Shown here piece after piece: positions 16,734 to 24,564 of a stretch of 64,000 nt of DNA; the first letter of the stretch is position 1, and every line of letters starts with the position of its first letter. The stretch comes from Bin127 sp965221625. GTDB taxonomy: Bacteria; Chloroflexota; Dehalococcoidia; Lucifugimonadales; Lucifugimonadaceae. The translations under genes were made by a program, and so were the position numbers. The notes under the pieces were generated by a model. That model had not been told where the DNA came from. It worked only from the letters and a program-made list of their open reading frames with translations, and ran no database searches. The stretch covers positions 1,240,001-1,304,000 of the forward strand of contig OZ244903.1 of the NCBI GenBank assembly GCA_965221625.1, read 5' to 3'.

Positions 16734-16771
16734 AGAGCGGTCGCATTCTGGCAACGGGATGCGACCGCTCT
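16734..16771 (+). terminator. Strong hairpin after the solute-binding protein gene
   Basis: A perfect 13-bp stem (AGAGCGGTCGCAT pairing with ATGCGACCGCTCT) encloses a 12-base loop, 63 bases after the stop. No T run follows, so it is more likely an RNA 3' stabiliser or a factor-assisted terminator than a classic intrinsic one. Confidence 0.6.
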
Positions 16772-16903
16772 GTCGCGTCTGGACGTTTGCGTGAGCAAAC
16801 GATCGACCATCATCCGGAACTGAGTACTGGAGCCCTTCGTGTAACCTAATCTTTGGACTTAATGGCTCCGTCGCATTCGTTAACACAGGGAGGCGTAAAC
16901 CCG

Positions 16904-17428
16904 ATGACTAAAATCCTCGCGATTCCAACCTTGTGTGGGACGATGCTGTTGCTCGCCATTGCATGTGGCGGTGTCGAAGACGATGGCAACGACGGCTCAG
17001 ATGGCAACGGGCAACCGCCCGCCGCACAAGTCGATGAGGATGCCGTCGTGCCTATCGGGGATCGTCCGGAGCTGCGGGCATCAACCCGCCCAAGCACCAC
17101 CTTCAACGTTGACCAATTCATCGAGGTTGGTTGGAAGAAGAATAAAGAGTGGGACCTCGACAGTTTGCCTGAGGCGAATGGAGCATACTACGGCTTCTAC
17201 AACCGAAAGGACGTCGAGCTCCGCTTTTACCCTTCGCATGAAAGCGCGATGTCGGTGGGCAAGGACGCGGCGGAAGAAGCGATCCAGACTGAGAAGCTGT
17301 CGGGTAGAGGAGCTGGATTCTCGAGCGTTACGCTCTACGGCGCGTATGTTGTTGCCGGCAACGTCGTCATGCTGTGCGAGTTTTCGGTAACGGATTGCAC
17401 CGACTTGCTTGACGCCTTCGAGCAATGA
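16904..17428 (+). CDS. Small lipoprotein, seven-member paralogous family (member 1)
   Basis: From the ATG at 16904, with GGGAGG ten bases upstream, the 174-residue product has a lipoprotein signal ending AIAC (Cys21), an acidic linker, and a ~110-residue domain. That domain shares its blocks with six neighbours: DQFIEVGWK, YGFYNRKDVELRFYPSHESAM, LYGAYVVAGNVVMLCE and a final DC..LLDAFE. The Cys in MLCE and the Cys just before the last helix are kept across the family and may pair. I cannot name the family. It is probably anchored on the outer face of the membrane. The stop overlaps the start of member 2 (ATGA). The in-frame start at 16853 lacks signal character. Confidence 0.8.
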   Translation: MTKILAIPTLCGTMLLLAIACGGVEDDGNDGSDGNGQPPAAQVDEDAVVPIGDRPELRASTRPSTTFNVDQFIEVGWKKNKEWDLDSLPEANGAYYGFYNRKDVELRFYPSHESAMSVGKDAAEEAIQTEKLSGRGAGFSSVTLYGAYVVAGNVVMLCEFSVTDCTDLLDAFEQ

Positions 17429-17961
17429 TGCGCGTTATGACGTTGCATCTTAGGAAACTCGTCGTTCTCTTCGTCTTGATTTCGGCTGCGTATGCAATCG
17501 CGTGTGGTAACGAATCGCCTCCAACCTCTGAAGGCGCCTCCGAGGAGGTCGATCCAGTCGCCGAGACGACCTTGAATGCCATCGACGGGCGTGTCGAGTT
17601 GAGTGCCTGGACCCGTCCAAGCTCCTCGTTTTCGTTCGATCAATTCACCGACGTCGGTTGGAAACAGCATCAGATCTACGACGTTGCGACGTTGGACGAA
17701 GCGATTGAAGCACGGTACGGCTTCTACAACCGGAAGGATATCGAGATCCGAACGTACCCTTCGCACGAGTTGGCGATGAACGTCGGTGCGGAATCGGCGC
17801 AGGAAGCAGTCGACAAGGTTGTTCACGACGGTTCCGGCTTCAGAAGCCGTCGGGTTTACGGTGGTTACCTCGTGGTCGGCAATCTCGTGATGCTATGCGA
17901 GGTGTCGACGCAGGATTGCCTCGATCTAGTCGAAGCGGTCGAAATGGCGCAAATCCAGTAA
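17425..17961 (+). CDS. Small lipoprotein, seven-member paralogous family (member 2)
   Basis: The 178-residue product starts at an ATGATG that overlaps the stop of member 1 by four bases, so the two are coupled. The signal peptide ends AAYAIAC (Cys27). The domain is closest to member 1: FDQFTDVGWKQ, YGFYNRKDIEIRTYPSHELAM, VYGGYLVVGNLVMLCEV, DCLDLVEAVE. Like member 1 it lacks the basic KDRR/QRRAC stretch of the five minus-strand members, so the plus pair is a distinct subgroup. It converges on member 3, 44 bases away. Function unknown. Confidence 0.8.
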   Translation: MMRVMTLHLRKLVVLFVLISAAYAIACGNESPPTSEGASEEVDPVAETTLNAIDGRVELSAWTRPSSSFSFDQFTDVGWKQHQIYDVATLDEAIEARYGFYNRKDIEIRTYPSHELAMNVGAESAQEAVDKVVHDGSGFRSRRVYGGYLVVGNLVMLCEVSTQDCLDLVEAVEMAQIQ

Positions 17962-18005
17962 ATCGACCGACGGTTATCCGCAACGGTTGACAGTTCGGAA
18001 AGGTT

Positions 18006-18599
18006 TTAGGATCCCGAACGCAGTTCTGCTAGGAGGTTGTCGCAGTTGTCGATCGACTGTTCGCTCTCGAGGCCTTCGCACATCATGATCATGTTGCCAA
18101 CCACGACGTAGTCCCAGTAGCGTGGCGAGTAGGCACAACCGGAGTGTGGAGTGTCGGCGTCGCGACTGCATCGTCGTCGATCCTTCGCGCCTTCCTCCCA
18201 GATAACGTCGTCGCCAATCACGATGGCGTCGTCACCGGTGACGTGGTCGGCGTAGGGCAGACCTTGTGAAATCAGCGTGTCGTGATCTGGATAGAATCGG
18301 ACCTCGTAATCGAGTCGGTTGTAGATTATCCGCCACGCTGCATCGGCACCGGGCAGATCCATGACGTCGTACTCCTTGTTCGCCTTCACTCCTGCCTCTT
18401 TGAGGTCGTCGATCGAGTAAACGTCATCCGTGCTCCGGATTCTCGGGTCGCCAGTCTCTTCTCCGGATTCCGCACCGCTTCCGCTATCAGCAGTCCCGCA
18501 AGCCACAAGCGCAAACGACAAGGAGATCACCGTTGCGACAACGAGGAATCTGCGAATGAAATGGCGGTTTGAATCCATACTCTGTGTAACTCTACTCAT
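18006..18599 (-). CDS. Small lipoprotein, seven-member paralogous family (member 3)
   Basis: The 197-residue product has a signal ending ALVAC (Cys34 from the start used; a second ATG at 18578 shortens it by seven). Domain blocks are SIDDLKEAGVKANKEYDVMDLPGA, NRLDYEVRFYPDHDTL, ADHVTGDDAIV, EGAKDRRRC, YWDYVVVGNMIMMCEG and NCDNLLAEL. It starts six bases after the stop of member 4 and is the last gene of the three-gene minus operon 19927-18006. An extra Cys pair (RRRC and SGCAY) is shared with members 4 and 5. Function unknown. Confidence 0.78.
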   Translation of the reverse strand: MSRVTQSMDSNRHFIRRFLVVATVISLSFALVACGTADSGSGAESGEETGDPRIRSTDDVYSIDDLKEAGVKANKEYDVMDLPGADAAWRIIYNRLDYEVRFYPDHDTLISQGLPYADHVTGDDAIVIGDDVIWEEGAKDRRRCSRDADTPHSGCAYSPRYWDYVVVGNMIMMCEGLESEQSIDNCDNLLAELRSGS

Positions 18600-18605
18600 C
18601 GGGTG

Positions 18606-19292
18606 CTAACGACTTAACTCAGCCATCAGTGCTTGGCAGTTGCTCAAAGCAGTTGCGGAGTCCTTACCTTGGCATAGTAGCACCATATTGCCGGCCACTA
18701 CGTAGTCTCCGTACTTCGCGAGGTCGCAACGTCCGGAGTGGTGCGATCCGCGCGTGTTCCCGGCGCAGGCTCTGCGTTGCACTAATCCTTCGTCCCAGCG
18801 TTGCACGCTGCTTGCGATCACGGCATCTGGCCCCGTGGCCTCATTGGCGAATTCAACACCGACGTCCGCGGCCGTATCGTGGTCGGGATAGAAGCGCACC
18901 TCGAACTCTTTGCGGTCGTAGGGGTCGGGTCCGAAGAAGCCATAGATTGCGGCGTCGGCACCAGTCAAACCTGCGACGTCGTAGTCCTTGCTTTTCTTGA
19001 AGTTAGCAACGTCAAGAAAGTCGTCTGGCGAGTACGAACCGGTCGCGGCGACAATGTTGACGGTGCGTTCGGAAGCGTTTTCGTCGACCACGTCCGCGGC
19101 AGCGACAGCAGTCGGAGTCGATCGCGATGATGCTACATCCCCGTCGATCGTGTAGTCATCGGTCGACAACATCCCAACGTCATCAGCACTGCCACAACCG
19201 TACGTCGCGGCAACGGTTGCGCCAACGATGGCGAACGATATGAGTTGTCGAGCGAGCTGGGCCGTTAAGTGCCTAGTTCGGCCCGATTTCAC
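18606..19292 (-). CDS. Small lipoprotein, seven-member paralogous family (member 4)
   Basis: The likely start is GTG at 19292, which overlaps the TGA of member 5 (GTGA). This gives 228 residues with a signal ending AATYGC (Cys33). Domain: SPDDFLDVANFKKSKDYDV, YGFFGPDPYDRKEFEVRFYPDH, FANEATGPDAVI, RWDEGLVQRRACAGNTRGSH, YGDYVVAGNMVLLCQGKDS, NCQALMAEL. It is very close to member 5, including GLVQRRACxGNTRGSHHSG, so the two arose by recent tandem duplication. Its linker is longer than in its sister. Function unknown. Confidence 0.78.
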   Translation of the reverse strand: MKSGRTRHLTAQLARQLISFAIVGATVAATYGCGSADDVGMLSTDDYTIDGDVASSRSTPTAVAAADVVDENASERTVNIVAATGSYSPDDFLDVANFKKSKDYDVAGLTGADAAIYGFFGPDPYDRKEFEVRFYPDHDTAADVGVEFANEATGPDAVIASSVQRWDEGLVQRRACAGNTRGSHHSGRCDLAKYGDYVVAGNMVLLCQGKDSATALSNCQALMAELSR

Positions 19293-19927
19293 TGCGATTG
19301 CAGATCGGCAATGAGGTCGTTGCACGTAGCCAACGAAGTCTCGGAATCCTTGCCTTGGCAGAGTACGACAGCGTTACCAACGACAACGTAATCGCCATAT
19401 TTGGCGTTATCGCACTTTCCGGAGTGGTGCGAACCTCTGGTGTTGCCTGAGCAGGCGCGTCGCTGCACAAGTCCTTCGTCCCAGCGTTGGTAATCCTTCG
19501 CAACGACCGCATCAGGTCCCGTCGCTTCATTCGCAAAGTCTACGCCGATCGTTATCGCTGTTTCGTGGTCAGGGTAGAACCGCACCTCGATGTCTTGCCG
19601 ATCGTAGGGGTCAGGTCCGTAGAAGCCGTAGATCGCAGCCGTCGCTTGATCTAGTCCTTCGATTTTGTACTCTTTGCTCTTTTTGAAGTTGGGAGTGTTG
19701 GCGAAGTGGTCGATCGTGAACATACCTTCGGTTGCTAAGATCTCCACACCAGGTGGACCGCTAGGTTCGATCACTTCCTCCACTGCCGCGGCTGGGGCGG
19801 AATCGCCACCGGCGTCAGTTTCATCTGGGTCCGCACTCCCACACGCCATCGCCACTCCCAAGGCGGCTACCAAAAGAAACAGCCCGGAGAGTCTCATGAC
19901 TTCTGTCGGGAAGCTTCGCAGGTTCAT
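19289..19927 (-). CDS. Small lipoprotein, seven-member paralogous family (member 5)
   Basis: The 212-residue product has TAGGAG nine bases before its ATG and a signal ending GVAMAC (Cys29). Domain: TIDHFANTPNFKKSKEYKIEG, YGFYGPDPYDRQDIEVRFYPD, FANEATGPDAVV, RWDEGLVQRRACSGNTRGSH, YGDYVVVGNAVVLCQGKDSE, TCNDLIADL. It is first in the operon 5-4-3. The 162 bases upstream (19928-20089) presumably hold its promoter; no clear boxes were seen. Function unknown. Confidence 0.8.
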   Translation of the reverse strand: MNLRSFPTEVMRLSGLFLLVAALGVAMACGSADPDETDAGGDSAPAAAVEEVIEPSGPPGVEILATEGMFTIDHFANTPNFKKSKEYKIEGLDQATAAIYGFYGPDPYDRQDIEVRFYPDHETAITIGVDFANEATGPDAVVAKDYQRWDEGLVQRRACSGNTRGSHHSGKCDNAKYGDYVVVGNAVVLCQGKDSETSLATCNDLIADLQSQ

Positions 19928-20089
19928 GTTGAATGCTCCTACCGTTACACTGACCGGGCCGATTTGGTTTGCTGACGAGCCCGGCGAATCGACTTACACG
20001 AATTGGGATACTAGTTTATCAAGTTACGAACGCAAACTTGGTTCGGATCTACTGGCATCAGTTGGCAAGGGGTGCCATCCATATCGGTT

Positions 20090-20644
20090 TCATCGCGCAT
20101 CCAACGCCTCGATCAATGCCTCGCAGCGGTCCCATCCTTCACCGTCGTCCTTGCCCTCACATAGCACCACCATATTGCCGTAGATCGCATAAGCACCGTA
20201 CTTCGGTTTCGGCACGCCGCGAAAATCGAAAATTGTCCTGCGATCTCGAATGCCTTCTGTGTACTGCGCAGTGCGTGCGTCGAGATTGGCATCCTCGCCG
20301 CTGCCTTCTTCAGCCGGGCCGGTTCCCAACTCCACGGCCAATGCATGCGACTCGTAAAACCGCACTTCGTACTCGACCGCAACGTTTTTGACTCGCCAGA
20401 ACATCACGCGCGATGCGACACCGCCAGGAAGGGTTGAGACGTCATATTCTCGCCCCGACTTCAAACCAAGCGACACCAGGTCGTCAACCGAAAGTATTGC
20501 GTCACGGTCGAAAACCCGAGTATCCTCCTCTGTCGCAACCTGTGCTCCGGAACCATCCGTCCCGTTGTCGGATGATCCACACGCCGTCACGAGTGCGAAC
20601 AGCACGAAAAGTGAACCCGCCACAATTGCCGGTCGAAGCTGCAC
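20090..20644 (-). CDS. Small lipoprotein, seven-member paralogous family (member 6)
   Basis: The 184-residue product starts at GTG 20644, three bases after the stop of member 7, with GGAAGAG inside the end of that gene serving as ribosome site. The signal ends ALVTAC (Cys22). Domain: SVDDLVSLGLKSGREYDVS, VEYEVRFYESHALAVELG, AEEGSGEDANL, YTEGIRDRRTI, YGAYAIYGNMVVLCEGKDD and RCEALIEAL. With member 7 it forms a separate two-gene operon and subgroup (AEEGSG, EGIRDRR/EGVKDRR, YAIYGN). Function unknown. Confidence 0.8.
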   Translation of the reverse strand: MQLRPAIVAGSLFVLFALVTACGSSDNGTDGSGAQVATEEDTRVFDRDAILSVDDLVSLGLKSGREYDVSTLPGGVASRVMFWRVKNVAVEYEVRFYESHALAVELGTGPAEEGSGEDANLDARTAQYTEGIRDRRTIFDFRGVPKPKYGAYAIYGNMVVLCEGKDDGEGWDRCEALIEALDAR

Positions 20645-20647
20645 CAG

Positions 20648-21223
20648 TTACTCTTCCTTAGCCATGCTCAACGCCGTTGCCAACTCCTCACATCGCTCCA
20701 ACGCCTGCTCTCCAGCCGCGCCACCGCAAAGCATCACGACATTGCCATAGATGGCGTAGTTGCCGTATCGGGCTCCGATTCCGCTGCGCGCACCGCCTCC
20801 GACGCCGGAGCCGACGATCATCCGGCGGTCTTTGACGCCTTCCTTGTACTGGGCGTCATCAGCATCCAGGACCGCGTCGGCACCGGATCCCTCCTCGGCA
20901 AGTGCGGTACCTAATCCGACTGCATCTGCGTGAGTCCCATAGAAGCGCACCTCGTAGTCCACAGGGTCTCCGCTCGACACGCGCCAGAACCCGAAGACTG
21001 CCGCGCTTGCACCTGGCAATCCTTCGAGGTCGTAGCTCCGCGACGTCTTGAACCCAATCGCGTCGAGATCTTCTTCCACGAAACTGTCCTCAATCGCCAT
21101 CACCTGCTGAAACCCGACGTCGGCGGCACCGGAACCGTCTTCGGCATCAGATCCGCAAGCGAGCATCAATAACGGCAACATTGCCGCAGTCAAGATCGAT
21201 ACGAGACGCACGTGTTTCTTCAT
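20648..21223 (-). CDS. Small lipoprotein, seven-member paralogous family (member 7)
   Basis: The 191-residue product begins with the basic stretch MKKHVR and a signal ending LLMLAC (Cys23). Domain: LDAIGFKTSRSYDLEGLPGAS, VDYEVRFYGTHADAVGLG, AEEGSGADAVL, YKEGVKDRRMI, YGNYAIYGNVVMLCGG and RCEELATAL. It is first gene of the operon 7-6. The tRNA-Ala gene lies 158 bases upstream on the other strand. No strong ribosome site is visible. Function unknown. Confidence 0.78.
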   Translation of the reverse strand: MKKHVRLVSILTAAMLPLLMLACGSDAEDGSGAADVGFQQVMAIEDSFVEEDLDAIGFKTSRSYDLEGLPGASAAVFGFWRVSSGDPVDYEVRFYGTHADAVGLGTALAEEGSGADAVLDADDAQYKEGVKDRRMIVGSGVGGGARSGIGARYGNYAIYGNVVMLCGGAAGEQALERCEELATALSMAKEE

Positions 21224-21381
21224 GATGGCGAGCCATCGACAGCATTGAGTCGAAGCACGCTAACGAATGATAACCAAAGATGATCGGTCGTTTAGCAAAA
21301 GAGGCAGTCGTCGGGACCTTGTTGCTGGGCGCGGTGCTAGCGCGACCGGTGCTTACAGCGAATTTAGACTCGATACTCAGT

Positions 21382-21456
21382 GGGGCTGTAGCTCAGCGGG
21401 AGAGCGCCTGCTTTGCAAGCAGGAAGTCACGGGTTCGAATCCCGTCAGCTCCACCA
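21382..21456 (+). tRNA. tRNA-Ala (anticodon TGC)
   Basis: The 75-base cloverleaf begins GGGGCTGTAGCTCAGC. The acceptor stem GGGGCTG pairs with CAGCTCC (one G-U). The anticodon stem CCTGC/GCAGG encloses TTTGCAA, giving anticodon TGC, and the T arm is ACGGGTTCGAATCCCGT. The CCA end is encoded (21454-21456). It lies 164 bases upstream of array 2, as expected if the array occupies a tRNA-linked variable site; I saw no duplicated tRNA 3' end within the window. Confidence 0.97.
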
Positions 21457-21619
21457 TGCGTGCCGAAGTCTGCGGATGCGCTACTCTCGTTGGTCGAAGG
21501 ATGACGCGGTGTTGGCAATTTTCGTCTGCGTCGGAGTTCGCCACCGCCCAGTCTGTTGGCGACTTCATCCAGTACATTTGAGTGGGTGAAATCACGTTGA
21601 ATTCTAGGCGTATCCGATC

Positions 21620-24523
21620 TTGACCACTTCCGGTCACCGACATAGCGAACCGAGTGCCAACAACCAGCTCGGTGGTCAACTACGCGGGATGCTTGCCGGG
21701 CATCAGGTTCTCTCGGAGAACACGCAGGTGTTCCACGAGGAGTTGAGCAAACAGCCGGACATTCTCGTCACGTCGCCCGCCCGCGCTCCTTTGGTGGTGG
21801 AGTGCGAATATGATCCGGCACGCAATGTGGAGCAAGAAGCAGCGAGTCGTCTCGGATTGACCGTTGTGGGTCAAGGCCACCCGGTCGAGACCACGATCGC
21901 CCTGCGCTATCCGAACTCCGTCCCTTTCGCGGATGATCTCGGCACTGCGATTAGTGAAGCACGACTCTCGTACGCAGTGCTCTATGGGGATGGCAGACGC
22001 TTTCCGATCTCGGGTTGGCTCCGTGGACAGGTATCCGATCTCGCAGACATAATTCGCCTAGTTTCGGTGCCGGAGAAGGCGGTCAACGATGCGACCGACG
22101 CCCTGCAAGACGGCATCGAGCGAGCATCCTGGTCTCTTGACACACTGGAGGCGTTGGGTTCCGGGAGAACCCGGAAAGTGGCTGGAATGTTGGGTTTGAC
22201 CGACAGTCCTCAAACTCGACGGATGGCTACGGCGATCTTGGCAAACGCGATGATTTTCCACCAACGCCTATCAAGGGTGCACGAGGAAATCGACCCGATC
22301 AGAGTCGCGTTCGGAGCGGACGTCGTCAACCCTCTTGTTGCGCTATTGAGAGCCTGGGATGCAATCCTTGGTATCAACTACTGGGCAATATTCGCCATTG
22401 CTCGAGACATCCTGAACGAGATACCGGATAGATACGGGGTTCGCTTGTTGCGGATCCTTTGGGAGACGGTTGAGAGTTTCGAAGTTGCAGGCGTAGACCA
22501 TGCCAATCACTTGACCGGGCAGATCTTCCAACGGTTGATATCTGACCGCAAGTATCTGGCGACGTTTTACACACGTCCGGAGTCGGCGGCACTGCTCGCG
22601 CGATTAGCGGTCAGCAAGCTAGACGGCATGGATTGGGGTGACGCCGAGGCGATCGGCAATCTCCGGGTCGGTGATTTTGCGTGCGGCACCGGTGCGTTGT
22701 TGTCGGCGGTGTATGAACAGATTGCCGATCGCCACGCTAATGCTGGCGGTGATCCGACGGATTTGCACGCCGCGATGATTGAGGAAGTGCTCTACGGTTG
22801 CGATGTGATGCCATCTGCCATCCATCTAACTGGCTCCACGTTGTCGGGCGTTTGTCCGCACGTTGGATTCCGTCAATCGCGTCTCTACACGATGCCGTAC
22901 GGTCAACAAGAAGATGAGTCGGTCAAGATCGGTTCGTTGGAGCTGCTGCAGTCGTCGGAGGTGGTGACGCTTTTCACAACCAGCGATCCGGCTCTTCGAA
23001 CCGGCAGTTCAGGAGAAGAGGCTGCCGCTCACGTCAACGTCGAAGTATCGGACGAGATGTTCGACTTGGTGATCATGAATCCGCCGTTTACGCGTGCCGG
23101 ATCTGACTGGGAAGGCAGTGAACGACACGAGGACTACGTCAAGCAGTTCCGAGGTTTGTCCACAGATCTCGCCACGCAAAAGGCGATGTCAGCAAGGTTG
23201 AAGGAGCAAAGCAAGGGGACTTGCTATCACGGATTCGCAGGGATTGCATCGGCATTCGTGGCGTTGGCCGACAAGAAGCTCAAACCGGGTGGCATATTGG
23301 CGTTGGTGTTGCCTTTGACGGTAGCTGCAGGCGCATCGTGGGAGCGCGTGAGGTCCCTATTGGCTTCAGATTATGACGATATTTCCGTGTTGAGCATTTC
23401 TTCTGCCCGTGATGACGTGTCATTCTCGTCTGATACGTCGATCGCCGAATGCTTGGTAATCGCGCGCAAGAGAGGTTTGGGCAAACCAGAAAAGAAGCCC
23501 GTTCTTTTCGGATCCTTGAATGACCGACCGAGCGGTTTCGAATCCTCTGCTGCGATCGCACGGGGCATGGTGTCTGCACATGAGGTGCGCGGCATTTCAG
23601 ACGGTCCTTACGGAGGAAGTCCAATCACGGTTGGTGACAGTTCTGTCGGCGAAATGTTGACTGTAAACGTCGATCGCGGACTTGCTTGGGGGGCGGTCAG
23701 ATTGATGGATGTTTCAGTGGCCCAAACTGCGCACGCTGTGGCGGCATCGCTCATATGGCTTCCGGGTACGCACACTACGCATCATTTGCCCGTTGCTTTA
23801 CTCTCCGAGATCGGGAACCGTGGTTGGCACGACATGAATTTGGCGGGTCCGAACGCACCGTTTTACAGGTCAAATCCTTCTCGAACATCAACATATCCGT
23901 CGTTGTGGAGTCATAACGCCAAATCTGAGACGAGGTTGGTTTGCGAGCCCGACTCGCAGATTGTTGTACGTCAAGGTTCGGAAGGACGGGCTGCTCAAGC
24001 TTGGGCAACTGCCAGCCGCGCCCACTTGAATCGGGATTTCGGCTTCGGTTCGCAGCCTTTGGCGGCGGCGTTCACCGAACGAAAGTCAATCGGCGGTCGG
24101 GCGTGGCCGAATGTTGGTTTTCCCGACGACCGCTTCGACTTTCCGTTCGTCCTATGGTGCAACTCAACGTTGGGTTTGCTTTCCTTCTGGTGGCATTCAA
24201 ACAAACAGCAACCGGGACGCGGGATCATCACCATCCGCTCCGCCGAGTCGTTACCGGTCCTTGACCTCCGCAAGTTGAGCGACGACCAGCTTTCGATCGC
24301 CGAGAGCATCTTTGACGAGTTTCGTGACAAAGATCTGAAGCCGGCGTACCTCGCCGACGCCGATCCCAATCGAGCATTGCTCGACCGACGCGTAGTGTGC
24401 GACCTCCTAGGTTTCGACGAGGATGTCTACGAAGGTGTCCGGAGACTGGCAGCCAAATGGTGCGCCGAACCCTCCGTCCACGGTGGCAAGAAGCGGCCAA
24501 CAGACGCGGAATTGGTGGTTTAG
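21620..24523 (+). CDS. Type IIG-like nuclease/N6-adenine methyltransferase fusion, divergent N-terminus (array 2, copy 3)
   Basis: This 967-residue copy is the outlier. Its first ~300 residues are only moderately similar to the other four, yet the nuclease-like pattern is kept at the same positions and is clearer: PDILV (D47) and VVECEY (E61, E63). Downstream it has LATFYTRPES, GDFACGTGALLSAVYEQ and DLVIMNPPFTR. From NPPFTR to about residue 650 it is almost identical to copy 4 (AGSDWEGSERHEDYVKQF). The recognition part after that is unique, and the last ~160 residues revert to the copy 1 type (FGFGSQPLAAAFTERKSIGG). It is therefore a chimera of at least four blocks. The start is TTG, as in the first gene of array 1. 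Confidence 0.88.
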   Translation: MTTSGHRHSEPSANNQLGGQLRGMLAGHQVLSENTQVFHEELSKQPDILVTSPARAPLVVECEYDPARNVEQEAASRLGLTVVGQGHPVETTIALRYPNSVPFADDLGTAISEARLSYAVLYGDGRRFPISGWLRGQVSDLADIIRLVSVPEKAVNDATDALQDGIERASWSLDTLEALGSGRTRKVAGMLGLTDSPQTRRMATAILANAMIFHQRLSRVHEEIDPIRVAFGADVVNPLVALLRAWDAILGINYWAIFAIARDILNEIPDRYGVRLLRILWETVESFEVAGVDHANHLTGQIFQRLISDRKYLATFYTRPESAALLARLAVSKLDGMDWGDAEAIGNLRVGDFACGTGALLSAVYEQIADRHANAGGDPTDLHAAMIEEVLYGCDVMPSAIHLTGSTLSGVCPHVGFRQSRLYTMPYGQQEDESVKIGSLELLQSSEVVTLFTTSDPALRTGSSGEEAAAHVNVEVSDEMFDLVIMNPPFTRAGSDWEGSERHEDYVKQFRGLSTDLATQKAMSARLKEQSKGTCYHGFAGIASAFVALADKKLKPGGILALVLPLTVAAGASWERVRSLLASDYDDISVLSISSARDDVSFSSDTSIAECLVIARKRGLGKPEKKPVLFGSLNDRPSGFESSAAIARGMVSAHEVRGISDGPYGGSPITVGDSSVGEMLTVNVDRGLAWGAVRLMDVSVAQTAHAVAASLIWLPGTHTTHHLPVALLSEIGNRGWHDMNLAGPNAPFYRSNPSRTSTYPSLWSHNAKSETRLVCEPDSQIVVRQGSEGRAAQAWATASRAHLNRDFGFGSQPLAAAFTERKSIGGRAWPNVGFPDDRFDFPFVLWCNSTLGLLSFWWHSNKQQPGRGIITIRSAESLPVLDLRKLSDDQLSIAESIFDEFRDKDLKPAYLADADPNRALLDRRVVCDLLGFDEDVYEGVRRLAAKWCAEPSVHGGKKRPTDAELVV

Positions 24524-24564
24524 CGTCTCAGCGAGTTTGGTGCAGTTGCCTAGCGATCCCCTGA
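24524..24564 (+). repeat. 41-bp conserved intergenic spacer, copy 2
   Basis: It has the same length and nearly the same sequence as 7005-7045 (CGTCTCAGCGAGTTTGGTGC at the start, GATCCCCTGA before the ATG). It separates copies 3 and 4. Confidence 0.85.

Noticed and set aside
16734..16771. Classic intrinsic terminator
   Set aside because: The stem is strong but no T run follows on either strand, so it was annotated as a terminator-like hairpin only.
21267..21581. Protein-coding frames across the tRNA gene
   Set aside because: They overlap tRNA-Ala completely and have no protein-like sequence.
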